DNA of 64,000 nt. It comes from Pyrrhosoma nymphula. Lineage: Eukaryota > Arthropoda > Insecta > Odonata > Coenagrionidae. Shown in pieces: positions 13,391 through 25,200 of this stretch. Every line of letters starts with the position of its first letter. Position 1 is the first letter of the stretch. The DNA lies in the NCBI GenBank assembly GCA_963573305.1, contig OY754333.1:15150599-15214598 (forward strand). The letters are read 5' to 3'. The position numbers and the translations under genes were made by a program. The notes beneath the pieces were generated by a model. That model did not search any database, was not told the DNA's origin, and was given only the letters and a program-made list of their open reading frames with translations.

Positions 13391-13938
13391 GAGATCTCTT
13401 GCGCCAAAGTTTCATCGGTTTTTATATATTTCTTTACGTTTCTGAGATATGGTCCCGCGCTGTTCTAGCTGCCAACCAGTTTCCCACCAAGCACCGTTTC
13501 ACCACTGAGGTGAAGCCCACAGCATTCCCTTCCCCTCCAAGACTCTACCCCTGTATTCCCTCCAAGTATCGGGGCACATTGCTCTCGAATATTGATATTA
13601 CGTGTAATATTCTGGGAAATTTTAATAGTATTGATATTCACAATCTTGCAAAGGAGACACTTGGCAAGTTTTATCTCTTATTCGGCACACCGCTCGATTT
13701 GAAATTCAATGGCGTCATTCCCGATATAAAATCACACTCCTTTTTGAATACTCCTTATGAGCACAATAAGGTGAAACCTAGCTCATTGGTTTTTGAACAT
13801 TTGCCAATTTTTAATGCCAAAATTGGGATTAAGGGCAAAGCAGTTAGTGAGGGAGAGTTTAGAAGAAATATATTGGAGGCCAAGAGGAGACGTCCGCGGA
13901 AGGCGTGTGCGTTCTTGGGGGGTCAGTGTATCAAATAA
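13391..13938 (+). CDS. Candidate internal exon of an unidentified secreted precursor
   Basis: An unusually protein-like frame is open from 13360 to the TAA at 13936-13938. It contains no methionine (the first in-frame start-like codon is TTG at 13399), so it is more likely an exon than a whole gene. A plausible acceptor (ATTTTAG) ends at 13390, and a plausible donor (GG|GTCAGT) lies at about 13919, shortly before the stop. The encoded stretch opens with a hydrophobic segment (FIGFYIFLYV...AVLAA) that could be a signal peptide. A roughly 130-residue Pro- and Asn-containing region follows, then a basic cluster (KRRRPRK) and ACAFLGGQC. That order, leader, spacer, basic cleavage site, Cys-containing segment, suggests a processed secreted peptide precursor, but no family is recognised. 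A decayed mobile-element frame or a chance frame remains possible. Confidence 0.35.
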
Positions 13939-16902
13939 AAGTGAAACTGTGCAAAGTACCTCCAATGCATAATTGTGAAGGACTCATCCCGAGAATTTCC
14001 CTCATTTTTCATCCATACGTATAGACGGGTGTTTTATGAGCGAGGAGAGCTCATATCTGATTTTCATAAAGCTTTAAGCATGAGTTTTAGAAAAATAACT
14101 GCGGTCTTACTTCAAATGGTTTGACAGAAATTAAGTTTTTTTTGTCTCCAGAAAAATTTCAAATATCCGAGATGAGCCCTTTTCGAAATTCATGATTCAA
14201 TTAAAAATTTTCCAGGATATATTACGCCTCATATCATTGTTTGAGAGGCAATGTGTAGACTCCCTTTCCTCTGGACGGAGGGAGGAGGGCACCACACAGG
14301 GCCCTGGTGCATGGAGGGGATAAAGGGAAAGTCTCGGAGTGGAAGGGAATGGTGCGGTCTTGACCTTAGTGGTGCAGCGGTGCTGGGCGACACCATAGTG
14401 GGCGGCTCAAACTGCGGGGGGCCATATCTCAGAAACTCAAAGAGATATATAGAGACCGATGAAACATTGGCCCTGAAGAACATTGTGTTTTTATATAGGT
14501 ATCGCCTTTCCCACATAAAAAACACATATTTTGTTTCGAAGTATATAGGGCACTTGGGGTACGGGTTCCCTATAACAGAATGACGAAACTTTAACACACC
14601 ACAAAGATCATTTTTACAGGTGAAAAGAATTACTTTTCTCAAGTCCGAAAAGTAAGTGCCTCTCTAATGCACATCTTAAACTTTGACTGATTGTATGAAC
14701 AAAATCTCTAAAAAGCCCTGGGAAATTAATGCAGCTTTTCTTTAAATGGCCCTTTAACAGATTTCCTCTCAAGCTGAGAAGAACTTTGATTTATATCAAT
14801 TATTCTTCAAATTCTTGTAATCTTGGAATTATTAATTGTTTAGGAATTTCAGTTTTGATCTAAACCCATTAAAAGGTTTTGTTCTCCTTTTGTACATAGA
14901 GTGAACATTCTGTATCTTTTATTGAAAAGAGCATTTTTGATTCTGTTCAACTACTGAATAGCTGAAAGATACCGTTCAAGAGAGTCATACACATTAAAGT
15001 AACCTTCTTTTCGTACTTAATGTTTATACTTAGGATTTGAATTATGAATTCTTGGAAGTAATATATTGCACCTGTGCGTAGGTAAATACAAGTTATACAT
15101 TCACTGTAAAATGTACTTATTATTTTATGAGTGCCCTGACGATTCACTGAAGTAATTTCAATCCACTCTTTATCAGGGGTCTAAGTAATTACTAATCTAC
15201 TACTATGTAAGTTAACTAATAAAGAGGTAGTGAAAAATTTAATTGTTAAGTTGTAAAATTGACTTGAACTATTCGTATGTTTGGAGTGGGTAAAAGTAAG
15301 GTCAGTTCATCAGGATTCAAATGGCTTTTAGAAGTATTGGAGCGGTGGTACATTACATTTAAACGCGAGGGACCCTGCCTCCTGAAACGTTCTACTTGCG
15401 TTTTCCCATTTTGGATGCAGTTAATCACTCTCGCCGCACTGTTTGGGATAATTAACTTTCCCACGTAATTTCGTGGTCAGTCGAAATCCCATTGTCTGGC
15501 ACCCATGTAGGGCTATCACGTTTGGAATGACCACCGTTTGGTGGAGGACATCGCGGCGGTGGTCAGGGAGAGAGGTGTGGGGGACTTCAGAACACGGGGA
15601 GAAGGGGAGCAGGCCACGGGGAGCATCTCGTTTGCGCGGAGCCATCATTCCGCATCGCCTGCATTTTATTTCATTAACGCAATACTTGAGAGAGAGAGAG
15701 AGAGTGTGTGTACTCCGAATCTTTCCGCCCATATGTAGGTGAGGGTCATCGGTATTGATTCGTACTGCAGCATCCATCCCGAATAGCATGCATGCCTGAG
15801 AGAGAGAGTTTCTTTAATTTTGTATGTTCTTCACATTTTATAATCTTCTTTCTCAAATTGCTTTATTCTACTCATATTCCGTTATTTATTGCTATCATAA
15901 CTAATATTTTGATGTTAAATATTTGCTAATTTCTTCCCATTCCGAAATTAAATGAACAGATGAACGTCCGTTTTACGAGGATGAAAAGTGAGCAGGTTGA
16001 CCGTGATTGGATGTATTTTCTAGCATAGCTCTCCTATTTTATTTAGAAGATTACATGCCAATGTTTTTAACATAATTATAATACTTTAACATTTATTGGA
16101 TTGATTGGAATAAAATGTTCTTCAATAAATGAAACAGCAAAATGGATTTGATTCAAATATTGTATATTACCAAAAGTCATTTATCATGGAAATTATTTCA
16201 CTAATAATTTGCACCCAGCTGCTAAATTTATCTTACGTTGCTGATTTTTTCTTGTTAATTGGATTGTGTAGATTTTGCTGTCCATAGTCGTGAATGCCTG
16301 AACTTAAAGTGCAAAGGATACCCTTTCTATTACATTGCACCTCTCAAGGTGAATTTGTCTTCCTCAACCGAGAAAATCGAGGAGAAATTCGTTGCTCACG
16401 TATAAGCTAATTTAGGGGTTCCCAGGTGCCAACAAATAGTACATAGCATATAGTGCGACGGTGTGAGTGTTCTTTCCTCAGAGGAATGTAGGTATTGCTA
16501 CCGTTGCAGGCATCCTTGAGATAAAATACACCCCATCTTGTTCGTATAAACTTGCATATCTGACTTTTTAAATACGTACGCTTGGTTTAAACCGTCCATC
16601 CATCATTACTGATGGCCCAATTTCAGTCACGTGTTAGATCAATGAGCACAAAAATAAAATTTGCGTTCCTTCTTGCGAAGAACTGTATTTATCCACGCGC
16701 ATGCATGACGATGTAAATAAATACCCATTGCTGGAATTGAGTGATTCAGATGGGTGTTCGTTGGAGAAAAAAAATACTAAAATGTAAGAATTTTAAATCA
16801 ACTGTATTTTCTACTTTTATGAGTGCATCTACTTATTGGCATGTATGCTTTTCGTAGCTAAATACAAAAATGTGTGTTTTGCACCATTATATTTTTTCAA
16901 AG
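13939..16902. other. Intergenic spacer with a GC-rich patch
   Basis: About 14245-14420 is G-rich and opens frames on both strands without family signatures. A GC-richer patch at 15450-15780 includes a GA microsatellite (about 15689-15704) running into GT repeats. No gene or repeat copy is identified in the rest. Confidence 0.45.
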
Positions 16903-16937
16903 CTACCAGTTTCGACCTTTAAGTCATCTTCAGGTAG
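16903..16937 (-). repeat. Hammerhead-like structured motif (Penelope-like terminus)
   Basis: On the minus strand the order is CTACC, then CTGAAGA (sharing its first C with CTACC), TGAC, a short loop, GGTC, GAAAC and GGTAG. CTACC pairs with GGTAG and GAC pairs with GTC. CTGANGA plus GAAAC is the conserved core of hammerhead ribozymes, which are known from Penelope-like retroelements. A cleavage triplet is not obvious, so activity is not claimed. Confidence 0.5.
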
Positions 16938-18235
16938 AAAACAATTCAATCTAAAAAAAAACAGAACATTATGTTCACATAATTATAGAAATACTCCACT
17001 AATTAAGAGCATCCTTTATCTTATGATTGTTCGTACCTTCTTGTTGTTGCCTCTCACACCCAGAGTATGACTTCAACAGTAAGACTATTTCTTTATCCCC
17101 AAAAAGAAACTATAAGCATCCAAAATCTCGCAAGTATTTGAGCTAAAGAGACGAGTTCATGAACTTTTGGAATGACGTAAAACAGTTTTTCCTAGGTCTT
17201 TTGTCGGTCGTTTACTCGCCTCGAAAGTCTGCATCTCGTTCCAGGGATGAAAGTTCCTCTATAGGGGTTATTAAGTCATTTTTGTCGTTGTGAAATGAAG
17301 ATAAAAGAGCATGACGAAGAGTCATGATTTTCTCGGGGTGACGTAGGGGGAGGGAGGGAGGGGGAAGGAGAAGGGGGAAAATCTGTGAGCGGGCGGAATA
17401 GAGGGCACATGAGGGTGCGAAATAAGGGGAGGGTGATGAGGCCACAGAAGAAGATTGGAAAAGGGAGAAAAAATCCTTAAAGCAGGGAGAAGAGTCTCCG
17501 TCCGGACAAGGGAGTGGGGGGGGGTTTGTTTGAAGGTAGTAATTTGATATAGGTATCTTTCCGCCGGAAGAAAAGTGAGTGGAAACTCATAATGAACTAC
17601 TAATTAAAGGGAATTGGATCCTCTGCAGGAAGGTCCGATGGAAAAGGGAAATTGAAAAACTCGATGATTAGTAAAAGGAAGGATCGAGGGGGAACGGGAG
17701 GAAGTCTTATATAAGACGTGATTGTGACTTTAAACGTGGGAATGCGCTTTTCAAGTCTGTTAGAAACTGTCTGGGAGTTTTAGAGGGGAGTTCGGGGAAG
17801 AGGAGTGGGGAAGAGGGTCCCCTAAGCCACCCCCTTCCCCCATCAGTTTACCAGTTTCCGAAAGCGCACTCCAGAAAATTCGCAACAATGGAGAGCCTGG
17901 CCCTTTTCGCCGGGAAATCATCGGCATATTGGAATTTTCGAAACTTCAATGGAACGCTGCTAATGTGAGTGACGCTTATTAAAGCCCATTTTTTCCCCTT
18001 CTCGTCCCTGAAGTGGATTGATTTCTCGGGCCTTCCCTTTTCCAACGGCACACTGAATTGTAGTTGAGTGGCTGTCTCGATAGGTCCTCGCCTATAGAGA
18101 AAAAAAACAATTGTGGTTGAAAATAATTTTGTGTCGTTACTTCTTTGGTGAGATATGATAAATGATTGCTTCCCTTTTCGGATACGGCCATTTTTTAAAT
18201 TGTTTGTGGAAACCGGCCGTCAGAGTTTAATCACT
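16938..18235. other. Intergenic spacer, purine-rich tract
   Basis: About 17330-17830 is strongly G- and A-rich with long G runs, including one near 17515-17524. No gene or recognised repeat is visible. Confidence 0.5.
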
Positions 18236-18355
18236 AACATCACGATTTAAACATTTCAGAATATTTCTCAATGAAAAATCCTGAAGAGTTTATTCTTGAT
18301 ACCGTATTTTTTCTTCGTAATTTCTTATTAGTTACTCCTTTGAAGTGATGCTAAA
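18236..18355 (+). repeat. 120-bp local direct repeat, copy 1
   Basis: Starts AACATCACGATTTAAA and ends GAAGTGATGCTAAA. It matches 18618-18737 over the same 120 positions without gaps, with nine mismatches by eye (about 92 percent identity). No coding capacity. Confidence 0.9.
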
Positions 18356-18617
18356 CAAATGCCTAGCTCTATATTTTCTTTAGATATTTTTAAATATTTT
18401 TTTTAAGAATTGATATCTTTGTTTTAGTGTATAATACTTCGCAGACGCAGTTGGGTGAAGGATAATATTAACTTTCACCGTTGTAATGGTTAAATAATGT
18501 ATTGAAATGATGTAAACTCATAGTTTGGATTTCGTAAAACAAATTAGTCTGTCCGTTGGTTGAGGTAAGCTTCTAGATGGGAGAACGAGTCTACATATGT
18601 TACAATGCTTTATCAAT

Positions 18618-18737
18618 AACATCACGATTTAAATTTTTCAGTAAATTTCTCAACGAAAAATCCTGAAGAGTTTATTCTTGATGCCGAATTTTTTCTTAGT
18701 TATTTCTTATTAGTTACTCCTTTGAAGTGATGCTAAA
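18618..18737 (+). repeat. 120-bp local direct repeat, copy 2
   Basis: Second copy of the unit at 18236-18355, in the same orientation and offset by 382 bp. The intervening sequence does not repeat, so this is either a segmental duplication of about 380 bp whose spacer has diverged, or two nearby insertions of one family. Confidence 0.9.
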
Positions 18738-21307
18738 TGAAATTGGTACCAGAAATTACAAAACCGGGAAAGAGCGTTTTTTATCGATTTCAGACGTGAA
18801 CTACCTTGGCATTGTTTCCGATGAATATTTACTATCTGCCTTTGCTTCTAGTAATTGGTTATGGCTTTTATTGGCTATTCATGTTTTTAATAATTCATTT
18901 TCTGATTATGTAATTACGCTTTGTTGATTGACGGCTAAAATATTGAATGATTCAGGTTACAGAAATTTTGCTTTGTGGTTGGTTTTTTACTTCATCAAAA
19001 CGTGAAGTATTAGCTGTCTGTACGTTATAGAAAACGTCATCGTCATCAAGCTGTATATGGAGTAGCTTTTTCAAAAGTCACATAATCATTTACTGATCCC
19101 ATTTTCCTGAAACGCTTTTAAATGATGTGATGCAGGAAAAACTGTGAGCCTTTCTAGTTGAAACATGACAAAAGCTAATGGACTCAGTAAGCCTATTAGC
19201 TACCCTGATGATCAGAAAAGAGAGTTACACTGAGAAATTACACGGAGTGGATCCCGGTATAAAAAACTCAGGCAAGCGTGTTCATTATTCCCGCACGCGC
19301 TGGTGGAAGGAAAAAAAATCATTTAGCATTTCCTCTGCTTGTCGGCTTTAGAGCGTCTTCATCGGGTGAATGCAACTTCAGAGAGGAAGGAGTATAAGGT
19401 CTCAAGGATGTAAAATTATTTCTGAGCATTATATTATCAGTGTGATTTCAATGTCACTTTCCATCATTCATGCAAAAATATTTTATTTTCTCTTCAGTTT
19501 CTACAAAGAAAGCATCATCGTATGTATTTTAAGAGAATAAATCTTCTTAATAAGGTTCTACAGTTTGGAGTACACAGTTATAGAAAGTTAAGTATCCATT
19601 ACTGTTTTATTTTTTTTCTTTTGACTGAAGTTTTCTATTTGTTGTTTTCCATTTTTATCGACATACTAAGCGTATTTATTTTATTATTAGTGAAATGCGA
19701 TAACTCATGGAAGATTAATATTCTTTTAGAAGAATAATCCCGGGAACCTTTCCTATCTTATCAAAGCCAAGTGGTGTTGTTTGTGACCAAAACAATGTGT
19801 AAACATTTTATTGATTTCGTTATGTGTGCTGTTAACTCAGGCAGACTCTGATTCACTATATTCGTTCTATAATCAATGGATTAAATACCACTTGGGAAAT
19901 TTTTTTCATAAAACTGACTCGATTTGTATAACATAAACTGGAAAGGAACTTATAATAATCAGAAATTGAATAAGTGCTTTGCTGCAAAAGTCCTAAGAAT
20001 TAATTATACATTGCTCTCTGATAACATACAACTGTATTTCGAAAAAGGAGAGGTTTGCCAATATGGTTAAACTGAAAGGAGCTTCAGGAATTATATATCC
20101 ATCTGAAAAATATAGACCTACTGTAAAATTTGCCAGATAGTAGTGCCAAAAACTTTATTCCCTTCGAATTAAAGGACGTTATGAAATATTTGCAAAATCA
20201 AAATATCATGGTTACTCTAATTACTTAATAACTTACTCTTTACTCTAATCGTATTGTATTCCTTGCTCACTTTAAGTTAACTTCAAATTGAGTTTCTGGT
20301 TTTTACTTTAAATTTGAATTGAATGTAACCATACAAACATATCAAAAGTTTCGATTAATATTGGGCAGTAGAAATATAATTAATGGCTTTAATCACAGAA
20401 AGACTCACGTTGATGGAAGAATAATTGATTGCTTCTCATACGATAAGTCGAAGAACAATGCGAATCGTTAATTAAGTTAGTTTGGTTTTTTAGGTCACAC
20501 TATGATTTATCAATTAATTTCCAAATATTCGCATGTCTATTACGAACTCTTTTTATTCGAATATTTTGTATACAACAGAGCTAGTACTTTCATTATTTCA
20601 TCAGGAGTCTACGAAAGTGTGCTCAAGGACTTCTGGAGGTCGTCCGAATCGTTAAGGGTGCTTGTCAAATTACTATTAATTAAGATAATTAAAATATTAC
20701 GTGCTCTTTTGGCGTCATACGCAAGTCAAGCTGTGGCTATGCCTTTGACTCATCCGTCACGTCCACTGCAAATTTAGCGTCCCAGGGTGAGTGGAAAGGG
20801 TTTTGGGAATATGACTCACCATCGATTTCGGCATCGACGGGAGGGCAAAAATTTTAATGAAGCAAATGACAAATGAATAGAGCGGTGATGAGCCTGGGGA
20901 AGAGGCTTGAGGGGTGAGTGCCTGATGGGAGGACTCACGGGGAAGGGCTAGGAGGAGAACGAAGAGTGGGTTTCATGTTGGAAGGCATAGAGCCTAAGAA
21001 CGGTGGAGTGTTGGATGCAACGTTAAAGTGGCGCAATAGGTTGTGCTATTTGCGTAGCGTTATTAAACCTCTGCAATTGTATTGTGTGTTACTGATTTAT
21101 AGCCGGAGCGCAATTTTAATCGGGAAGGAAAAGAGACATTTTCCCTTGTAAAACTATTTGTCCCAATGAGATATTTTTCTTCCCAATCCCGTCCCTGCAA
21201 TCCCAAAAAGCTATTTTCGACTTTTCGTCAGGTTTTTCAGGGGCCGAAAATCAGCAAAACTTGATAGAAAACCCAATGTCGTAAACCACCATGGCAGGGT
21301 AAAACCA
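18738..21307. other. Intergenic spacer
   Basis: AT-rich. A weak minus-strand motif at about 19332-19366 (GATGAAGACGCTCTAAAGCC) resembles the hammerhead-like motif but has lost the GAAAC half. A G-rich patch lies at 20890-21010. Nothing else is assigned. Confidence 0.45.
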
Positions 21308-21380
21308 TTCCAGGTGGGGCTCGAACTCACGACTCTCGGATTAGCAGGAAAGTAATTTACCACATCGACTCCGGGGCCGG
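21308..21380 (-). repeat. Ser-tRNA-derived SINE head
   Basis: The minus strand contains GAGTTCGAGCCCC, a good B-box, preceded by CTGCTAATCC, which matches the anticodon loop of tRNA-Ser(GCT), and by an A-box-like stretch (GATGTGGTAAATTAC). The acceptor ends do not pair well and the D-arm is degenerate, so this is a SINE head rather than a functional tRNA gene. Confidence 0.6.
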
Positions 21381-21579
21381 AATTAGGCACTATTACGCAA
21401 TGATGCCTAACGATGGATGATATAACTATCCCAAGCATGCCCGGTCTATAGTCACAACTTTTACATTGCCGTCTATCATACTCAGTATTTTACAAAAATA
21501 AAGATGTATAATTCTCCGACATCAGGACGTTGTCTTTAACGTATTATTCGCAGTTGTATAAGGAAGTGGTACCTGGAGA

Positions 21580-21900
21580 CATACATCTACATCTAAAAAC
21601 TACCCTGCAAGCCACCTCAGGGTTGTGTAGGAGGGGGTCAGTATTCACCAAAATGCATTACACTATACCCTAAAGTTAGTTTATCTACGACTAATTATAC
21701 ATTAGCATAAATCGCTAATTCTTGTCACGAGGCGAAGCCTCACAAGCATGCACTACACTACAGATATTATCACAATGGAGAGGGACCGTTAATATATATG
21801 TATTTTGCAACTACACAAATGGACAGAGACTCAAAACTTATGTAGAAAACATGCGTGCTGCTAGTACTAGGTAACAGATAAGGATTCAAGTATTAGAGAG
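21580..21900 (+). repeat. Dispersed repeat R2, copy 1
   Basis: Shares several ordered blocks with 46406-46740: ACATCTAC, then TACCCTGCAAGCCACCTC, then GTATTTTGCAAC, then GTTAGTACT or its variant, then CAGATAAGGAT. Spacing between blocks is similar in the two copies. The opening ACATCTACATCT followed by CTGCAAGCCACC is a layout I associate with an abundant insect retroposon family, but no coding sequence is present and the class is unproven. Confidence 0.75.
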
Positions 21901-22154
21901 ATTCAAGTATCAATTTCCTACGAGTAGAATATTGCACTAGATGGACAAGAGACGAATGGATGATGGATCTTTGGAAAGCTGGAACAGTACAGAATAGAGG
22001 CTTTTGAAACTTAGTGCTGGAGGCGAATGCTAGATACCAAATGGACTGATATATTCAGAAAATAGGAGCTGATTGAAGCAGGAGACTCTGTGAATTTTCC
22101 CACGTTAGGCATGTTAGCAAGAAATCGTTTGGTAATATTACCCCTAGCTTCTTT

Positions 22155-22272
22155 TCTCCGATCGATTTCAACGTCTATGCGTCACTATCAAGGTAACATT
22201 GACACAAAAACAGTTATTTTTCGAGTCAATGGTACCTTGATAAAGAGGCGTAGAGGTTGAAATCGATGAGAA
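22155..22272. mobile_element. Palindromic (snap-back) element, MITE-like
   Basis: Arms at about 22161-22204 and 22224-22267 are imperfect inverted repeats. They begin and end ATCGATTTCAAC and GTTGAAATCGAT and share the block ATCAAGGTA or its inverse TACCTTGAT. A roughly 20-bp loop separates them. No clear target duplication was identified, so the class is open. Confidence 0.65.
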
Positions 22273-25200
22273 TATAAGAACCTATGTAGAATATAACCAA
22301 GTAATTCCTGTTCACAATACTCAATATAGGCCTATCAAATGTACGTTTCATGAAAAATGCATTTTTTACGTCAAGGTTTTGCCCATCTGTTAGCAGGACG
22401 CTGCATAACGCTAGATCGGAGGAAATTAGTGAGGGGGCCGAATGGGCAGCTAGATGAGGGAATGAAGTTGGTGGTGTACCGTAGAAATTCCTTCGTACGA
22501 GGGGCAGTCGATAACGCTGTTGGCATGGCGATGGAGGATGACAAAATAATCCGCACTGAGGTCCTCCAAACCCATTTTGTTCTCACGTAACGGATTACCC
22601 AGAAGGAGCAAAATTGCGAGCTTTTGCTTCCATAAAAAATTATTAGCTTTCAACGAAGTTCCTTCCCAGCTAGGTATTTAATTATATCCAACAAAATCTT
22701 CGCTCATGCGACCATGTGAGAGCGTGTTAATGAAATACGTGCTTGCGATATCATGAGTAGGATAGAGATTTAAGCTATAGTTTAGTGCTGTATTCTTCAA
22801 CATCATGATAAATCAGTGAAGATGTGGTTATGTGAGCACTTCAGGGGAATAACTGTGCAAATGGTCTGGGCATGTATAATTAATATAAATCCCCTGATGA
22901 ACTTGTACGGTTGTTCTCTTATGTCAGTACCTCTATCAATCGTTTAGCTGCTGATAACGCAGGACGTTTTACAAAGAATGTTGTTCATTTGGTAATCGCA
23001 TGTATTGTATTCTTGATTTTTCAAATAAAATAATATTTTAAAATATATTTCGACTTTTTCTTAAATCAATAAAGTAGATTGATGCGTCCAAATGAAAAAA
23101 TAGATAATTTCTGCGGTAATATTAATAAGGCATTATTGGTTTCAAGCCATCGTTACTTAAGATGACAAGGTTAATAGGAGTTGCTACGAATGGCTTATAT
23201 ATTATAAAATATATTTAACCGGTAAAACTAAGCAAATTCAATTTTTATGGTGTCATTTTTTGTAGTCTGTTATTCAAATAAGAAACATTAACTGGAATTT
23301 ATTTTAAGTCTTCTTAAAATTATCCGTCCGTTTCAATACATGATCCTTTTGAGTTCAGGCCATCTGGTCCCTTCTGTGCTTTTATTTTAACCGTGTGAAC
23401 ATAGAATTCAAACACTTGAAAATGAAATTCGTGGTGGTGATAATCGAATTTTGCTGGAACAAAAGATAATCCAGTTGATGATAGGCTTAAACAGTTTTTT
23501 TTGTTGCCCTTAGAGCTTAATGATAGCGCTCTTGCCCGAAAAGCAGCCTTTATTTGCATCAAAACTCTCATATTGCTTTCATGGCGTCGTTTTTTTGTTT
23601 TTGCTTGGCAAATCTCAAGAGTTATCGTTACTGCCTCTCTCTCTCTTCCTCTTCTCACCTTCTTAATGGTTATTATATTCCGAGGGAGGGAATGGTGCCT
23701 AAATGGTCCAGCTTGCGCAATGGAGGGATAGCAGGGAACAAGGTCGGCCTATTCGGAGTGAAAGGGATAGTGGGCGTATGATGTGGGTGAGGTTTTGAGG
23801 GGAAGGAGGGTTGGGGGTGGGGAAAGGTGGTGATGTTTACCTCGCTGACCTCCGCGCCAAAACTGGGAGCCGTTCTAAGGTCATAAGGGGAAGAGTGAAA
23901 CGGTAAGCGGGAATAGATGCTCCAAAAATATTCCACCGTACAATACATGCTTTGTACGAGACGAAGCGAAGGATGTGCTTCGGAGAAACCGACGGTTACA
24001 GTTTTCTTAGTAATAATAATAACATTTGCTTGTTGTTGAAAGCCACCTAAGGACAAATACAAAGTATATGCGTTCAATATTTTTAACAGGGATATTATAT
24101 ACAAAATTACTATAAAAATACTTAAGAAACATAATCGACAGTAGGACAAAATAATAATATAAGAATTTTAAATAATATTTTTGATTTAATAAAAATTGGG
24201 AAGTTTCTGCTAAAAAACAAATTCTGCACTATTTATATTTAACAGTACAAATGTTTTCTGGTTGTTTCAGCCAGTTCACAAAATATATTTGACTCATCTT
24301 GTATAACACTCATACTGCTGAAGCAACTGACAGAATAGTGTTGGATCTGAAGTTCGTTTTATACGATACATGACCCAGCGCAAGGCCTAGTGCACTAGCC
24401 GTTATTGAGGACGGGATCCAGCATGATTGGTGCACTCCTAGAGGGTTTCACGCAGTTGTTGAATTTTAATGGCGGGAAGTTATATTTGAATTCATAATTT
24501 TGCGTATGTTTTTACAGTGCTAAATTAACCAATCCATGGGAACAGGCGAGCAAAACAGCAGTAGGGACATTTTATTTAGTGTTCATTTCGCAGCCTGAAA
24601 ATTACTGATAGCCGAAAGGAGAAGTAGAAGAGGTTGATTAAGAAAGTGAAGATCGCACAGCTGCTGTAAATGCTAAATTGATTGGTCGACGGCTACTTGA
24701 TCCTACTGGGCTATTAGATTAATAGGTCCTGCTGGCCTAAACGGACATAAGGTTAACACTTCCAGAGTTATGCATGCATTATATTGCACTCGGGGCTAAA
24801 TTAGTAAATGAATGCAACTTGAAAAAATGCATCTACACGCCAATAAGATCAATACCTAAAGGACGAAGCCAACCGAGCAAATGGCTGCAAATGAGCACAA
24901 AATTCCGAGTATAAAGTGCAAATCTTCGCTAAAAATTCACATTGCCCTGAGCATTCAGAAATTGATAAAAAATGACGTAGAGGACAATCAGTTGGCGTCT
25001 AACCCTTTAGAACGTTATTTGAAGGAGGAAAATATTTAAGCTAGTAAGATAAACTGGAGAATAATAAGGAAGACATAAATACGTTTTTCTCGCACCATAT
25101 CCGGTACAGTAGAAAGAGAGAGGAAGAAATAGTTTTAACAAACCATAATAGTGTATCACGCTCCACTGATTTTTTGCAGACCTAAAGCAAATTCAAATAC

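Noticed and set aside
21308..21380. Possible functional tRNA-Ser gene
   Set aside because: Anticodon loop and B-box are good, but the acceptor stem does not pair and the D-arm is degenerate; a SINE head fits better. The same reasoning applies to the B-box loci at 3.05, 4.7, 44.4, 50.6 and 61.5 kb.
22357..22590. 78-codon plus-strand frame with a long antisense partner
   Set aside because: Both strands are open and neither shows a domain. A decayed mobile-element gene is possible but cannot be supported.
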